From Streptomyces hiroshimensis (GTDB taxonomy: Bacteria; Actinomycetota; Actinomycetes; Streptomycetales; Streptomycetaceae), in NCBI RefSeq assembly GCF_014650335.1, contig NZ_BMUT01000001.1, forward strand, positions 177,037 through 241,036: 64,000 bases of DNA, written 5' to 3'. Shown here in pieces: positions 16,062-24,798 of this stretch. The notes below the pieces were generated by a model. That model did not search any database and was not told the origin of the DNA. It saw only the letters and a program-made list of their open reading frames with translations. Position numbers and translations under genes: made by a program. Positions within the stretch are counted from its first letter, which is position 1; each line of letters starts with the position of its first letter.

Positions 16062-17387
16062 CTAGGTGTCTTCCTCTGCCAGGGACGCAGAGCCCCCCCT
16101 TACTGTCTCTCGCCAGCGTTCTCCTGCTTTAGCGATTAGCCTCTTTTGGCGGGCTTCGTGCCTTCTTTTAATGAGCGGCAATTCCGCCATCTGGCCCAGG
16201 AGGGTAGCAAGGGCGCCACTAGCTATAGCGCTGCCAAGTGGGCCAATCGTACTAGCGACCAATGCGCCCATGGCCCCAGCGCTCACCGCAGCGCCACTTC
16301 TGACTGAGAGTGCGTGCAAGTTTGCGTTTATGCACAAAAAGATCTTACCGTCAACCGTCGACAGCCCAATGCAATTTTTGTGTTCATCGAGCGCCCGATG
16401 CATCCTTCTGCTCGGACTCATCACATCCAGGTGGGGAAGAGTGTCGCTAAGGTAACTCCACGTCAGCCAGTCGCTGAGTCGCCTGTCGGCAGACAGGCTA
16501 ACGAACGACGCTCCGACGGATGAGTTATATGGTAGAGAATCTGCGATATCCTGAGCAACGCCTCTGTCTGCGCAGTTAAGGAACACGCCGCTCGCCCTCA
16601 GTGACTCGGCAACTCGCGAATTATATACACCGTCGATGACGTCAGTCGCGTTGCGCGAGGCTCGATAGCTGTCAGTGTCTGGGTGGCCTGATTCGTAGTC
16701 ACGGACGAGCCGGTACCAGGCGGCCCTTTGATCTCGGTTACTATTTTCCATGCTGGTTGAACGGTTCAGCAAGCAATCGATCAATGCATCCGTTGCCTCT
16801 TCTTGGCCGATTAGGCTAAATAGCCTATCCCTCACTCGATCATATAGACTCCAGGCTACCGGTTCGGTTATCTGAAGAGGCTGATGTTGGACCACTCTGT
16901 CTAGCTCACAAAGGCCTTCAAGCCGATTCTCTAGACTTGTGTCCCCGATGTTCAATATGCCTTCCTGATGTCCATCGAGACAGTCTATGATGTGTCGCCG
17001 AAGTTCGTAATTGTTGGTTATCTCAGGCCAGGCTGAAAGGATCGAATATGGCTTATCTATTGTGCTGCAGAAGGCGTTTAGGATAGTGCAACGCTCATTG
17101 CCTGGTGCTGGCGTCCGCAGCGAGGGTGGGTGGAATTTTACAAGTATTCGGCCATCCCAAAATAGCTTGCGAAGTGCGTCTGACTGCTTGTCGCATGCGG
17201 CCAGCTGAGCTAGTAGAGCACTGTTGTCGAATGCTTGACTCTGGGAAAGTATTGGGTGTGCATTGCTGATCAGCATGTCAAGCATCATGACGCCTAGTGC
17301 GCCAAATTCGCGTTGATTAAGGGTGGCTTCTGGAAGTTCGCCGGTGAAGCGTACGGTGTCCAGGACTCCGTAGTAGTTCGTGCTCAT
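16062..17387 (-). CDS. Unknown low-GC cargo protein with glycine-zipper-like segment
   Basis: 441-residue protein that I do not recognise. The ATG at 17387 has an ideal ribosome site (AGGAGGTGAGCGAA). The codon use is AT-rich and quite unlike every neighbour, so it was acquired from a lower-GC source. The N-terminal two thirds look soluble and helical. Near the C-terminus is a small-residue hydrophobic stretch (SAGAMGALVASTIGPLGSAI, continuing to about 40 residues) resembling a glycine-zipper or membrane-inserting segment, followed by a basic tail. It is the only intact gene between the integrase and attR, the usual cargo slot. A defence or toxin role is a guess from position and composition only. 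Confidence 0.8.
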   Translation of the reverse strand: MSTNYYGVLDTVRFTGELPEATLNQREFGALGVMMLDMLISNAHPILSQSQAFDNSALLAQLAACDKQSDALRKLFWDGRILVKFHPPSLRTPAPGNERCTILNAFCSTIDKPYSILSAWPEITNNYELRRHIIDCLDGHQEGILNIGDTSLENRLEGLCELDRVVQHQPLQITEPVAWSLYDRVRDRLFSLIGQEEATDALIDCLLNRSTSMENSNRDQRAAWYRLVRDYESGHPDTDSYRASRNATDVIDGVYNSRVAESLRASGVFLNCADRGVAQDIADSLPYNSSVGASFVSLSADRRLSDWLTWSYLSDTLPHLDVMSPSRRMHRALDEHKNCIGLSTVDGKIFLCINANLHALSVRSGAAVSAGAMGALVASTIGPLGSAIASGALATLLGQMAELPLIKRRHEARQKRLIAKAGERWRETVRGGSASLAEEDT

Positions 17388-17479
17388 TTCGCTCACCTCC
17401 TGATCGGAGGCCCTACCTCCATGATGTCGCATCGCTACCGCAAGGAGTAGGTCACGTTCGTGGGCACGTTACCGATTTG

Positions 17480-17690
17480 TGCTGAACCGGCCTGGTGCGG
17501 TGAAGGAAGAAGCGCGGTTCGGGGGTGCCCTAGCCGCCGGATGACTCGGCTCCGACCTGGCGACGACAGGCTCGATCCGTTGTTCACGTACGCAGTCCCG
17601 GTTGATGTCGCGGTCGTAATCGTGGTCGGCGACGAGCGAGTCGGTTTCCGGCGGGGGTGGCCGATGCGGCCTTTCACTGGTGGAACCGCG
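17480..17690 (-). pseudogene. Possible IS5-type transposase remnant
   Basis: Reading the minus strand, a short frame (SLVADHDYDRDINRDCVREQ, then RIEPVVARSE) resembles the DDE-transposase segment around 'D..L.AD.AYDS...R..LR.RGI.PV' of IS5-family elements. It has no start, no upstream catalytic part and no recognisable continuation. Resemblance is by eye only. Confidence 0.3.
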
Positions 17691-17723
17691 TTGAGCAGGG
17701 GTAGGAGCTGGGTGACGCTCGTG

Positions 17724-17792
17724 TGACGCTCTGGGCATACATCGGTTCACTTAGAGCCATACCATTACGCCTTTGACCTGCAGTCTTTCTTG
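17724..17792 (+). repeat. Copy B of the attR-proximal segment
   Basis: Imperfect copy of 15881-15950, lying directly before the attR core. It starts at the second of two TGACGCTC octamers (17713 and 17724) that also occur at the left end, fitting a right attachment arm. Confidence 0.65.
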
Positions 17793-17803
17793 TTCTCTGC
17801 TTC

Positions 17804-17878
17804 TCGACCTCTTCCCGATGACGCACCACGTGGAGTGCGTGGCCATCCTGAAGCCGGTGGCGAAGGACGCCTGACCTG
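17804..17878 (+). repeat. attR core (75-bp direct repeat, right copy)
   Basis: 74 of 75 bases identical to 11722-11796. It is the displaced original 3' end of the m5U methyltransferase gene (23 codons and the TGA at 17872-17874), and is not itself expressed as a gene. Confidence 0.9.
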
Positions 17879-17890
17879 TGGATCACTGGA

Positions 17891-17926
17891 GGGGCCGGGA
17901 ACGGGCAGCTGCCTGTCCCCGGCCCC
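17891..17926 (+). terminator. Original terminator of the methyltransferase gene
   Basis: Arms GGGGCCGGG and CCCGGCCCC with an inner GGCAGCTGCC palindrome, starting 17 bp after the displaced stop codon. It lies on the chromosomal side of attR, so it was presumably the terminator of the intact gene before insertion. Confidence 0.75.
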
Positions 17927-18021
17927 TTCAGTAGTCTTCGGGCAATCTTCAACGAACTCCGGTTCGATGTCTCCTATACCCTGAAACGACACCCTGGACT
18001 GCAGGAACGGAGCACTACGCC

Positions 18022-20040
18022 ATGCCTCGGCCTCGGCCTGACGTCACGGTCATCATCGCCGCGTACAACGCCATGCCGTACGTGACCGGCAGCGTCGGCT
18101 CCGTACTCGATCAGTCGCTGGGGGCCGACCGGATCGAGCTGATAGTCGTCGATGACGGGTCCACGGACGGTACGGCTGCCGAGTTGGACCGGATCGCGGA
18201 GCGGGCCGGGTCGGGGATGCGGGTGGTGCATCAGGCGAACTCCGGCGGGCCGGCGGGGCCTCGGAATCTTGGGCTTGAGCAGGCCACCGGGCGCTACGTC
18301 TACTTCCTCGACGCGGACGACCGGATCGGGCCCGAGGCCCTGGAGCGGATGGTTGCCGCGGCCGACGAGAACGGCTCCGACGTCGTGCTCGGGCGGATCG
18401 TGGGGGAGGGCGGGCGTCGGGCGCCTCAGTCGATGTTTCGGCGGAATCAGCCCAAAACGGATGTTTTCTCGTCCCGGGTCTACTGGACGCTCAATCCCAT
18501 GAAGCTGTTCCGCCGCGAGCTGATAGACCGGCTCGGGCTGCGCTTCGACACCGGGCTGTCGATCGGCGAGGACCAGCCGTTCGTCGCCACCGCCTACCTC
18601 CAGGCCGCCGCGATATCCGTCGTCGCCGACTATGACTGCCTCTACTGGGTCGCGCGCGAGGATGGCAACAACATCACCGCGCAGGAGCACGGCGCGCGGA
18701 TGCGAATAGACCTCTTCCGCATGATGGCCGGGCTCGTCGCCGAGCACGTGCCGGCCGGCTCCGACCGCGACACGCTGATGCACCGGCACTTCGCCGTCGA
18801 ACTGCGCGATGCCGTCCTCCAGTTGAGCCGCGAGCCGCAGCGCGACGTCCAGGACAAGCTGCTGCACGAGCTGGCCGACCTGGTCGCGCTGCACTGGAGC
18901 GAGGGCCTGGCCGTCCGCCTGCCCGCCGTGGTGCGCCTGCGCTGCCACCTCATCCGCCACCGGCTCCTCGACGAACTTCTCACCCTCGTCCGCTGGGAGC
19001 TCGACCGGGGTGCCGCCAGCTACGGCATCACCACCCTCGCCGCCACCGCCGCCATGCTCCCCGACCTGCAGATCGAGGGCGGGCGCGCCTACGCCCTCCA
19101 CCCCTACTTCCGCGACTCCACGCTCAACATCCCCGACGACTGCTACGACATCACGGACGAGCTGCGCGCCCGCCACCGTGTCGACTCCGCGGAGATCAAC
19201 GCCGCCGGGCTGCGCCTCACGGGCCACGCGTACATCCACCGCATCGCCACGCGCGACGTCACCACCGAGCTCATCCTCCGCAAGCGCGGCACGGACACGG
19301 AGTTCCGGCTTCCTGTTCACCACATTGCCACCCCGGGGCTGGGGGCCGAGGAAGACGGCGGTCTCCATGAGTACGACACCGCCGGGTTCGACGCCACGAT
19401 CGACCTCGCCTCGCTGACCGCCGGCTTCTGGGACATCTCGCTCGCCGTCGGCGCCCAAGGCATCGTCAAGGAAGCTCGCCTCGGCAGCAGCCGTGCGGAG
19501 TCCGTGACCACGGCGACGACCACGCTCGTGACGGACGAGGGCAAGGCGGTCGCCCTCTTCACCACCAAGCCCTACGGCAACCTCACGCTGGACGTCGGCG
19601 AGACCCGTCACCGCGTGCTGCCGCGCCTGCGCGTCACCGGCGCAGCGTGGTCGCCCGACGGCCCCGCCACCCTCGCCGTGAGCGGCCGCTGCACGCTGGA
19701 GAGCTGGCCCCGGGGCGCGCTGACGGTGCGGGCCAAGGGTCCGGACCCGGACGGCGCCGAAAAGACGGTCCCGGTCGAACCCTCGTCCTCCGACGGCACC
19801 TTCACGGTGCAGGTGCCCTGCACGACCGGCGGCGAGTGGGAGTTCACGCTCCGCCTCGCCGCAGCCGGCAAGGAGTGGTCCGTCCCCGTACCGCCGCAGC
19901 CGTCGCTGAAGCCGGCGCGCTGGCAGCGGCTCGGCATGCCCTGGTACGCGAAGCCGCTGCCCGGGCGTGACGTGCTGACCCTGCGCGTCGGGCGGGTGGA
20001 GCTCCTGAAGGCCGTACGGGGGCGGCTGAAGCGGCGTTAG
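18022..20040 (+). CDS. Family 2 glycosyltransferase with C-terminal beta-rich domain
   Basis: 672-residue inverting GT-A transferase. The catalytic domain (about residues 8-230) has [24 protein letters not shown], the DxD-type [12 protein letters not shown] and a later GEDQPF acceptor motif. The C-terminal ~330 residues hold beta-sandwich-like modules, a layout seen in wall teichoic-acid and polymer-modifying transferases. No signal peptide or membrane helix is seen, so it is probably cytoplasmic or peripheral. It stands alone: the upstream sequence is the attR flank and a strong terminator overlaps its stop codon. Donor and acceptor cannot be inferred. Confidence 0.9.
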   Translation: MPRPRPDVTVIIAAYNAMPYVTGSVGSVLDQSLGADRIELIVVDDGSTDGTAAELDRIAERAGSGMRVVHQANSGGPAGPRNLGLEQATGRYVYFLDADDRIGPEALERMVAAADENGSDVVLGRIVGEGGRRAPQSMFRRNQPKTDVFSSRVYWTLNPMKLFRRELIDRLGLRFDTGLSIGEDQPFVATAYLQAAAISVVADYDCLYWVAREDGNNITAQEHGARMRIDLFRMMAGLVAEHVPAGSDRDTLMHRHFAVELRDAVLQLSREPQRDVQDKLLHELADLVALHWSEGLAVRLPAVVRLRCHLIRHRLLDELLTLVRWELDRGAASYGITTLAATAAMLPDLQIEGGRAYALHPYFRDSTLNIPDDCYDITDELRARHRVDSAEINAAGLRLTGHAYIHRIATRDVTTELILRKRGTDTEFRLPVHHIATPGLGAEEDGGLHEYDTAGFDATIDLASLTAGFWDISLAVGAQGIVKEARLGSSRAESVTTATTTLVTDEGKAVALFTTKPYGNLTLDVGETRHRVLPRLRVTGAAWSPDGPATLAVSGRCTLESWPRGALTVRAKGPDPDGAEKTVPVEPSSSDGTFTVQVPCTTGGEWEFTLRLAAAGKEWSVPVPPQPSLKPARWQRLGMPWYAKPLPGRDVLTLRVGRVELLKAVRGRLKRR

Positions 20041-20071
20041 GGGGCGCCGAGGACCCTCGGCGCCCCCTAAC
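20036..20071 (+). terminator. Terminator hairpin overlapping the stop codon
   Basis: Near-perfect long inverted repeat, GTTAGGGGGCGCCGAGG against CCTCGGCGCCCCCTAAC, including the TAG stop of the glycosyltransferase. Confidence 0.9.
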
Positions 20072-20317
20072 GGGTCGGCGCGAGCCCGCGGACCGGAGGC
20101 TTCCGGCGGCTCGGTTTTCGCTCGCAAATGCCGCTCTCATTCGCTGACCTGCAGATCTTTACGGTTCTTTGCGTTGCCGGAGGGGTGCCCGGGCCTCGGT
20201 CACGCTCCGTGCTCACGTAATCTTGATCTTGGTCGGGTGATCCTTCGGCCCCGCCCCGTGCCTCGTGCCGGGCGAGCGGCGGCCGGGATCACGTCGTGTC
20301 CGAGAAGGGGGAAGCAC

Positions 20318-21421
20318 GTGGGGGAGTTAGGGCTGGGGCCCAAGCTGCGGGCGGCGCTGGAGGGGGTGCCTGCGAGCAGGCCGCGGAGCTCCGCGAGAGG
20401 TCCTGCGGCGCAGCCGGTGTACAAGCTGTCCGCGAACGAGAATCCGTATCCGCCGCTGCCCGGCGTGATAGAGCGGGCCGTGGCCGGCGCGCAGGGGATC
20501 AACCGCTATCCGGACCTGTGGTGCGGAGAGCTGACGCGCGAGCTCGCCGCGCGCTTCGACGTGCCGGAGGCGCACATCGCGACCGGCACCGGTTCGGTCG
20601 GCGTCACCCAGCAGCTGTTGCAGATCACCGCGCAGCCCGGTGACGAAGTCCTCTACGCCTGGCGCTCCTTCGAGGCGTACCCCGTCCTCACCCACATCGT
20701 GGGTGCGAGCCCCGTCGAGGTGCCGCTGGCCGCGGGCGAGGTGCACGACCTCGACGCCATGGCCGCAGCCATCACCGATCGCACCCGCCTCATCTTCGTC
20801 TGCAACCCCAACAACCCGACCGGCACCATTGTGCGCAGGGCGGAGCTGGAGCGTTTCCTCGACCGAGTGCCGTCCGACGTCCTCGTCGTCCTGGACGAGG
20901 CCTACATCGAGTTCGTCGCGGACACGGACGAGGATTTCCCGGACGGCATCGAGGTCTACCGCGACCGCCCCAACGTCTGCGTCCTGCGGACCTTCTCCAA
21001 GGCGTACGGCCTGGCCGGCATGCGCGTCGGTTTCGCCGTCGCGCACGAGCCCGTGGCCGCCGCCCTGCGGAAGACGGCCGTCCCCTTCGGTGTGACGCAG
21101 TTCGCGCAGGACGCCGCCGTCGCGTCGCTGCGGGCCGAGGCCGGGATGCGGGAGCGCGTAGCGGCGCTCACCGCCGAACGGGAGCGGGTGAGCGCGGCGT
21201 TGACGGAGCAGGGTTGGGCCCCGGAGCCGTCGCACGCCAACTTCGTCTGGCTGCGCACCGGGGGCCGTACGGACGACTTCGCCGCGCTGTGCGAGCAGGA
21301 GGGGATCCTGGTGCGTGCCTTCAGCGGTGAGGGCGCGCGCATCAGTCTGGGGGAGCCCGCCGCGAACGATCGGTTCCTTTACGTCGCCGAGCGTTTTCGT
21401 AAGGAGTCGCAGGGTCTGTAG
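20318..21421 (+). CDS. HisC-like aminotransferase (histidinol-phosphate/aromatic)
   Basis: PLP-dependent class I/II aminotransferase, 367 residues. It has [26 protein letters not shown], the cofactor aspartate region VLDEAYIEF, the Schiff-base lysine K228 in [11 protein letters not shown] and R in the C-terminal GARISLGEP. HisC relatives in Streptomyces also serve as phenylalanine/aromatic aminotransferases. GTG 20318 is preferred because homologous sequence ([13 protein letters not shown]) begins there. No other his gene is nearby. It lies 267 bp before an ATP-grasp gene on the same strand and could supply transamination for that cluster, which is inference. Confidence 0.88.
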   Translation: MGELGLGPKLRAALEGVPASRPRSSARGPAAQPVYKLSANENPYPPLPGVIERAVAGAQGINRYPDLWCGELTRELAARFDVPEAHIATGTGSVGVTQQLLQITAQPGDEVLYAWRSFEAYPVLTHIVGASPVEVPLAAGEVHDLDAMAAAITDRTRLIFVCNPNNPTGTIVRRAELERFLDRVPSDVLVVLDEAYIEFVADTDEDFPDGIEVYRDRPNVCVLRTFSKAYGLAGMRVGFAVAHEPVAAALRKTAVPFGVTQFAQDAAVASLRAEAGMRERVAALTAERERVSAALTEQGWAPEPSHANFVWLRTGGRTDDFAALCEQEGILVRAFSGEGARISLGEPAANDRFLYVAERFRKESQGL

Positions 21422-21448
21422 CAGGCAGACCTTGCATCAGACCGGCTT

Positions 21449-21485
21449 CAGGCCTGCTTCAGGCCTGCTTCAGGCCTGCATCAGA
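21449..21485 (+). repeat. Tandem CTTCAGGCCTG repeats upstream of the ATP-grasp gene
   Basis: An 11-bp unit occurs three times head to tail, followed by variants (GCATCAGACCCG), in the 267-bp gap before the ATP-grasp gene. It could be regulator-binding repeats or slippage; no further structure is clear in 21486-21688 except the ribosome site. Confidence 0.6.
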
Positions 21486-21688
21486 CCCGCATTCCCCGGG
21501 AATTCCTTTCCCCTCGCAATGTTCCGGCCTGCTGCGTGCTCTCTTTGCCGCAGGCCGGAATGCCCCTGCCCGAAATCAGAAGAAGAGCACTCCCGTTGTG
21601 ACGTCCGACACCGTTGACTGATCCCGGCTGATCGATCAAGGATTGGCGAATACACGGAGATTGCGGAGATTGGCACGGGAGGATTCTT

Positions 21689-22984
21689 TTGGGCACCCAG
21701 CAGGATGTGCGCCGGCAGCGGAACGTGATTCTGGTCGACAGTTACGAGACCGCCGAGCACGGAGTTCCGCAGACGGCCCGCCACATCGCCCCGGCCTTTA
21801 TCCGTGCCGGATATTCCTGCGTACGCGTCCAGAGTTCCGCGCAGCCGCCCGGCGTCTATGCGTCCTCGCGCCCGGCGCTGGAGAACTACGTCGCCAACCT
21901 CGTGCACGACGGCGACCTCGCCCGCACGGTGGCGGAGCTGCGGGCGTACGACCCGGTGGCCGTGGTGCCCGGCGGCGAGTACGGCGTGGCGTTCGCCGAC
22001 GTGCTGAGCGAGGCCCTCGGGTTGCCCACCAACGGGACCGCCCTCAGCCGGGCCCGCCGGGACAAGGCCGAGATGGCGGAGGCCGTACGGCGGGCGGGCC
22101 TGCGCGCGGCGGAGCAGCTGCGGGCGGAGAGCGAGCAGGAGCTCGTGGACTGGCACCGCAAGCTCGGCGGCCGGATCGTCGTCAAGCCGCTCTCCAGCGC
22201 CGGCGGCGACGGGGTCGCCTTCTGCGACACCCCCGAGCAGTCGGCCGCGGCGTTCCGCCGCATCGTCGGGGCGGATGACATCTTCTCGCGGCCCAACACC
22301 GCCGTGCTGGCCCAGGAGTACCTGGTCGGCACCGAGTACATCGTCAACACGGCGAGTCTGGACGGCCTCCACCACGCCGCCGAGATCTGGCGCAGCTCGC
22401 GCTTCAGCGTCAACGGCATCCGCGACCTGTCGGGCGCGTGCTACATCGTCCCGCGCCGCGGCGAGGTGCAGGACCAGCTGGTCGAGTACGCCTTCGGGGT
22501 GCTCGACGCGCTGGGCGTCCGGCACGGTCCGGCGCACGTGGAACTCAAGATGACCCCGGACGGCCCGTGCCTCATCGAGGCCGGCGCCCGGCTGTCCGGC
22601 GGCGACCTGCCGCACTACGCGCGGCTGGCGGCGGGCGAGTCCCAGCTCGACTGGGCCGTCGACGCCTACGTACGGCCCAAGCGCTTCCTGGCGCGCCGGG
22701 GGGAGCCGTACGAGATAGACCGGTACTTCGCCTGGGTGGCGCTGATCTCACCGGCCGCCGGCCGGCTCAAGCAGTACCGGAACATCGAGGAAATCCGTTC
22801 ACTGGAGAGCTTCCGCGAAATGTGGGAGCTGGTCCGGCCGGGGGAGGAGATTGTGCCGACCGTGGACGACACGACATACCCCGTGATCATCAATCTGATG
22901 CACGAGGTGGAAGAAGTTGTGCAGCGCGACATGGGAACGATTCGATATCTGGACGGGGCGGGATTCTATGAACTCGAGGGGTGA
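21689..22984 (+). CDS. ATP-grasp ligase (amino-acid/dipeptide ligase type)
   Basis: 431-residue ATP-grasp enzyme. It has a pre-ATP-grasp domain (opening NVILVDSYETAEHG), an ATP-binding lysine loop (RIVVKPLSSAGGDGVAF), adenine-loop EYLVGTEYIVN and the metal-binding end (CLIEAGARLSGG). This is the BacD/L-amino-acid ligase and dapdiamide-synthetase style rather than the biotin-carboxylase or D-Ala ligase style. Such enzymes join amino acids through an acyl phosphate. The TTG start at 21689 has GGGAGGA eight bases upstream. It is followed closely by a BacA-like gene and a DUF2000-like gene on the same strand, so a small biosynthetic operon is likely. Confidence 0.87.
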   Translation: MGTQQDVRRQRNVILVDSYETAEHGVPQTARHIAPAFIRAGYSCVRVQSSAQPPGVYASSRPALENYVANLVHDGDLARTVAELRAYDPVAVVPGGEYGVAFADVLSEALGLPTNGTALSRARRDKAEMAEAVRRAGLRAAEQLRAESEQELVDWHRKLGGRIVVKPLSSAGGDGVAFCDTPEQSAAAFRRIVGADDIFSRPNTAVLAQEYLVGTEYIVNTASLDGLHHAAEIWRSSRFSVNGIRDLSGACYIVPRRGEVQDQLVEYAFGVLDALGVRHGPAHVELKMTPDGPCLIEAGARLSGGDLPHYARLAAGESQLDWAVDAYVRPKRFLARRGEPYEIDRYFAWVALISPAAGRLKQYRNIEEIRSLESFREMWELVRPGEEIVPTVDDTTYPVIINLMHEVEEVVQRDMGTIRYLDGAGFYELEG

Positions 22985-23071
22985 AGGCCACCGGTTCCGT
23001 ACGCCGGTTCTCCGTCCGCCGGTCTTCCGTCCGCCGGTTCATCTGAACGACGTCCCCGAGGAGCGCACGCC

Positions 23072-23734
23072 GTGACCACGCAGACCGTAGACCTGAATTC
23101 AGCTCTGAATGCTGTAAGTGCTGTAAGTGCAGGCGCAGACGTTGACGAACTGATGGCGGCCGCTCCTTTCAGCGCCTACATCGACACCGCCACCCGCTAC
23201 GCGTCCGTGGCCACGCTCGCCGACGACCCGGCGGGGCTCACCTGCAGCGTCACCGTCGGCACGCGCTGGGCGGCGACGGGCAAGGCCAGCCGGCTGCTCG
23301 GCTACCCCTCCTTCGAGGCGGCCGCCGCATCGGTGAAGGACGGGCGGAACGAGGCGCTCCTCGTGGCCGGCGCCTACCCGGAGATCCGCACGTTCTTCTT
23401 CGACCCCGAACTGCGGGCCGTGGAGGCCTTCGTCGGCCCGCTGCCGGACATGGTCTTCGCCGCCTCGCCGCAGGACGCGGACCTGGACCGGTTCGACGTC
23501 GTCCATTACCACCCGGCGACCAGGAAGCTCTTCGAGTCGCGCGTGAGCGACCGGACCACGGAGTCCTTCCACGCCACCTCCAACAGCGCCGCCTGCAAGG
23601 CCGCCCTGGCCCACGGCGACCGCGCCGCCGCCATCACCAACGCCACGTGTGCGGAGCACTACGGGTTGAAGGTCATCGAGGTGCTCTCCGAGGGCACCCC
23701 CATGAGCTTCGTCGTCTTCGAGCGGAGAAAATAA
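23072..23734 (+). CDS. BacA/prephenate-dehydratase-fold protein
   Basis: 220 residues. The second half follows the prephenate dehydratase fold: GAYPEIRTFFFDPELRAVEA, then ATSNSAACKAALAHGDRAAA, then ITNATCAEHYGLKVIEV. The C-terminus reads PMSFVVFER, which resembles B. subtilis BacA (prephenate decarboxylase of bacilysin synthesis, ending PMSWSLFEK as I recall). The Thr-Arg-Phe motif of true dehydratases is absent. A non-aromatising prephenate or related decarboxylase is therefore the best guess, but a diverged dehydratase-like protein is possible. The GTG at 23072 has CGAGGAG upstream. A 4-bp gap leads to the next gene. Confidence 0.7.
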   Translation: MTTQTVDLNSALNAVSAVSAGADVDELMAAAPFSAYIDTATRYASVATLADDPAGLTCSVTVGTRWAATGKASRLLGYPSFEAAAASVKDGRNEALLVAGAYPEIRTFFFDPELRAVEAFVGPLPDMVFAASPQDADLDRFDVVHYHPATRKLFESRVSDRTTESFHATSNSAACKAALAHGDRAAAITNATCAEHYGLKVIEVLSEGTPMSFVVFERRK

Positions 23735-23738
23735 CCGG

Positions 23739-24152
23739 ATGTCAGAACTCCTCCGTACGGTGATCGCCGTCGACAAGTCCCTGGAAGCCGGCGCCGTCGC
23801 CAACGCGGCCGCCATCGTCATGGGCCAGCTGGCCCGGATCGACTCCAGGATCTACGCGGACGACGTGCGCGACGGCGACGGGGTGCACCACGCCGGCATC
23901 CGCTTCAACACCGTCGTCCTCTCGGGTCGTACCAGCCACTTGCTGCAACTGGCCGAGTCCGCCCGGGCGGAGGGGCTCAGCCCGGTGGTCTTCACCACCC
24001 GCGGGCAGGCGCTCAGCAACAGCTTCGACGACTACCGGGCCATGGTCGCCGGGGCCCCCTCCGGGGAGCTCGGCATCTGCGCGGTGGGCGTCGTCGGCGA
24101 GGACGCCGGCATCCGGGCGCTGACCAAGCGCTTCAGCGTCTACAAGGGCTGA
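23739..24152 (+). CDS. DUF2000-like small protein (PTH2-type fold)
   Basis: 137 residues: VIAVDKSLEAGAVANAAAIV at the N-terminus, then DVRDGDGVHHAGIRFNTVVL, ending in GVVGEDAGIRALTKRF. The pattern fits the DUF2000 family, whose fold resembles peptidyl-tRNA hydrolase 2; the reaction is unknown. It starts 4 bp after the BacA-like gene, so the two are translationally coupled and probably act in one pathway. A strong palindromic terminator follows. Confidence 0.75.
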   Translation: MSELLRTVIAVDKSLEAGAVANAAAIVMGQLARIDSRIYADDVRDGDGVHHAGIRFNTVVLSGRTSHLLQLAESARAEGLSPVVFTTRGQALSNSFDDYRAMVAGAPSGELGICAVGVVGEDAGIRALTKRFSVYKG

Positions 24153-24209
24153 GCCCGGTACAGGCTGAGACCGGTACAAGGGCCGAGACCGGAAGCCCTG
24201 CGGGCCACG

Positions 24210-24231
24210 CTCCCCACGCGCGCGTGGGGAG
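24210..24231 (+). terminator. Palindromic terminator after the ATP-grasp/BacA-like cluster
   Basis: Perfect 22-bp palindrome (CTCCCCACGCG and complement), followed by a second stem CCGGAGG/CCTCCGG at 24241-24268. Upstream, GAGACCGGTACAAGG-type near-repeats are seen at 24152-24190. Confidence 0.7.
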
Positions 24232-24360
24232 ACAGGAGCGCCGGAGGACCGCGGTTGCGGCCCTCCGGCCCTCAGGCGTGTCATTGGTCCTGACGGGTGA
24301 CGATTGTCCCTAGGATTGTGGGATGCATATAGCGAGCACGTTCCCCGGAGGGGTGAGCCG

Positions 24361-24774
24361 GTGAACAGGTCCGAGGCCACCGACGAGCAGTGGGAGGGTC
24401 TGGCCGAGGTCGTCCCGCTCCGTGGTCACCACGCATGGCCGTCATGGCCCAACCACCGGGCCCTGCCCGAGGACGAGCAGGAGCCCGATCCCAACCAGAG
24501 GCGCATGGTCGTGCTGCGGGTCCAGGTCTTCGCGGACGCCCGCGAGGTCGCCGAGCACCTGATGGCCCGGGTGCCGGTCCTGCTGGACCTCACCAGCGCC
24601 GACACGGATGTCGCCAAGCGCATCCTCGACTTCTCCAGTGGCGTCGTCTTCGGCCTGGGCAGCGGCATGCACCGGGTCGACACGAACGTCTTCCTGCTGG
24701 CCCCCGAAGGGACGGAGGTGGCGTCGGGATACCCCGATCGTAGGAAAAGTGATCAGCCGAAACGGTTTGGCTGA
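24361..24774 (+). CDS. SepF-like cell-division protein
   Basis: 137-residue SepF-family protein. The SepF core is VVLRVQVFADAREVAEHL, then VPVLLDLTSADTDVAKRILD, then FSSGVVFGLGSGMHRVDTN. SepF proteins bend membranes and tie FtsZ to them. Streptomyces has the main sepF in the division cluster plus paralogues (SflA, SflB) that tune Z-ring assembly in aerial hyphae; isolation from ftsZ here suggests such a paralogue, probably SflB-like. The GTG at 24361 follows GGAGGGGTGAGCCG; a more upstream ATG (24304) has no similarity. Confidence 0.88.
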   Translation: MNRSEATDEQWEGLAEVVPLRGHHAWPSWPNHRALPEDEQEPDPNQRRMVVLRVQVFADAREVAEHLMARVPVLLDLTSADTDVAKRILDFSSGVVFGLGSGMHRVDTNVFLLAPEGTEVASGYPDRRKSDQPKRFG

Positions 24775-24798
24775 ATATCTGTCACATACGGTCCGGGC

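Larger units (their letters stand above)
11722..17878 (+). mobile_element. Integrative element in the 3' end of the m5U methyltransferase gene
   Basis: About 6.1 kb bounded by a 75-bp direct repeat (11722-11796 and 17804-17878, one mismatch). It carries an excisionase-like gene, a tyrosine integrase, a decayed replication-protein tail, a pentapeptide-repeat membrane protein and an unrelated low-GC gene. The gene at the left keeps a complete coding sequence. The displaced original 3' end, with what looks like the gene's own terminator, sits on the right side. No transfer (TraB/FtsK-type) gene is seen, so it looks like a non-self-transmissible or decayed relative of actinomycete integrative elements. 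Confidence 0.88.

Noticed and set aside
17804..17878. Second, truncated methyltransferase gene
   Set aside because: Only 23 codons plus a stop with no start; explained as the attR copy of the gene end.
20318..21421. Histidine biosynthesis operon
   Set aside because: No other his gene is nearby; the protein may be an aromatic aminotransferase, so the symbol hisC was not used.
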